Positions 42,084 through 42,783 of a DNA stretch of 42,783 nucleotides are shown here, piece after piece. Where the stretch lies: assembly GCA_964648695.1 (NCBI GenBank), contig CAZYLH010000006.1, forward strand, positions 1-42,783, in the 5' to 3' direction. The notes beneath the pieces were generated by a model. That model was not told the DNA's origin and made no database searches. It saw only the letters and a list, made by a program, of their open reading frames with translations. Numbering within the stretch: position 1 is the first letter of the stretch; every line of letters begins with the position of its first letter. Source of the DNA: UBA4292 sp964648695. Its GTDB lineage: Bacteria > Bacillota > Clostridia > Lachnospirales > Lachnospiraceae. The position numbers and the translations under genes are program-made.

Positions 42084-42734
42084 ATGTATATAATTTTTTA
42101 CCTGATCTGGTATCTTTTCGTATTTTTATTTGGAGATGTCGTATTTTCTTTTTTGAGCACTGTGATCTACAAATATTGTAAGCAGCTAAAATCTAAGCGC
42201 TATCCCGTGGTTGAACTTATAGGAGGGGGATGTGCGCTGCTTTGCTCATGGAAATTTATAGATCCCGGGTACTTTACGCTTACCACAGTGTTAAGTGCAC
42301 TTTTATGCTTTTATATGTGCGCAGTGCTGACGGTGATAGCCTTTATAGACTGGGAGACACAAATAATCCATGACGCCTCCAATCTGGCGCTCCTTTTAGG
42401 TGGGATCTTGGCAGCATTTGTTTTTGAGGATATTACTGTGATAGAGCGGCTTATAGGCCTTGTCTGCATAAGCCTTCCAATGTTTGTACTTACCCGCATA
42501 AAAAAGGAAACCTTTGGCGGGGGAGATGTCAAGCTTTTTGCCGCGCTTGGGGTATTTTTTGGCTGGCAGCAGACAATATTGTTGTTCGTCATCTCAGTTA
42601 TAATCGCTGGAGTATATGCAGCTATGTGCATTTCAAAAAAGATAAAGGACATTAAGGATACCTTTTCATTTGGCCCGTTTGTCTGCATATCAGCCCTGAT
42701 TGTGATGATGCTTGGAGAGTATATTTTGGCCTGA
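42084..42734 (+). CDS. Prepilin peptidase (type IV leader peptidase, A24)
   Basis: This 216-residue membrane protein has six or seven hydrophobic segments and the two catalytic aspartates of the GxGD family: D89 in FIDWETQIIHD and D148 in FGGGDVKLFAALG. It lacks the N-terminal CxxC zinc region of full-length PilD/ComC-type enzymes, so it probably cuts leader peptides without methylating them, or it belongs to the shorter TadV/CpaA-like class. AAAGGAGAG precedes the ATG. Pilus or competence genes may lie beyond the right edge. Confidence 0.9.
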   Translation: MYIIFYLIWYLFVFLFGDVVFSFLSTVIYKYCKQLKSKRYPVVELIGGGCALLCSWKFIDPGYFTLTTVLSALLCFYMCAVLTVIAFIDWETQIIHDASNLALLLGGILAAFVFEDITVIERLIGLVCISLPMFVLTRIKKETFGGGDVKLFAALGVFFGWQQTILLFVISVIIAGVYAAMCISKKIKDIKDTFSFGPFVCISALIVMMLGEYILA

Positions 42735-42758
42735 TAGCACTTTTTTGGGGGATTTATA

Positions 42759-42783
42759 TTGACAACGCTTGATTTGATTGATA
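42759..42783 (+). promoter_or_regulatory. Possible promoter cut by the window edge
   Basis: A perfect TTGACA lies at 42759-42764, and the window ends in TA exactly where a -10 box would begin after a 17-base spacer. The -10 cannot be confirmed. Confidence 0.25.

Overview
The window reads as a chromosomal segment from a low-to-mid GC Firmicute of class Clostridia, most like the Lachnospiraceae. The signs are strong AGGAGG ribosome sites, sigma-A type TTGACA/TATAAT promoters, a eukaryote-like (GH13_8-type) glycogen branching enzyme, a 1422-residue activase/dehydratase-like fusion and a phosphoketolase beside lower glycolysis. The species cannot be named from this sequence. A run of 100 N inside gltX shows that this is a scaffolded draft assembly.

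Bases 1-4860 are accessory in character. They hold an FtsK/SpoIIIE-type ATPase, a tiny downstream gene broken by an amber codon, a zinc-ribbon membrane peptide, a stretch resembling the 5' RNA part of a group II intron, a fragment resembling an amidase domain, a DinJ/RelB-YoeB toxin-antitoxin operon read leftward, and a TetR-type regulator. This looks like a decayed mobile or defence/secretion island.

Bases 4865-16400 are mostly core genes: a putative heavy-metal exporter (leftward), manA, glgB, the carAB pair, a CPBP membrane protease, a family 2 glycosyltransferase, a PAP2 phosphatase (leftward) and a leftward tRNA-Val/tRNA-Met pair.

Bases 16500-24820 hold ispF and a central-carbon block: gap, pgk, tpiA, gpmI and xfp. 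A strong terminator lies between gap and pgk. Pyruvate kinase follows at 32460, so only enolase is missing from lower glycolysis. Xfp would draw sugar phosphates into acetyl phosphate.

Bases 24930-33930 hold murI, a DUF368/PopT-type lipid-carrier transporter, two CobW/COG0523-type GTPases (one with a 71-residue His-rich segment, one fused to a DUF1980-like domain), an M29 aminopeptidase, a Suv3-like RNA helicase with a C-terminal zinc ribbon, and pyk.

Bases 33934-42783 hold the giant activase fusion (leftward), divergent gltX, a UvrD/PcrA-type helicase and a prepilin peptidase at the right edge. The gltX gap is flanked by identical 55-base ends; removing one copy plus the Ns restores one uninterrupted 486-residue enzyme, so the break is an assembly artefact.

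I found no clear new multi-gene system. The best leads are the His-rich/DUF1980 GTPase pair, the ATPase with its amber-broken small partner, the mixed DinJ-YoeB pairing, the bacterial Suv3-like helicase and several structured 5' leaders.
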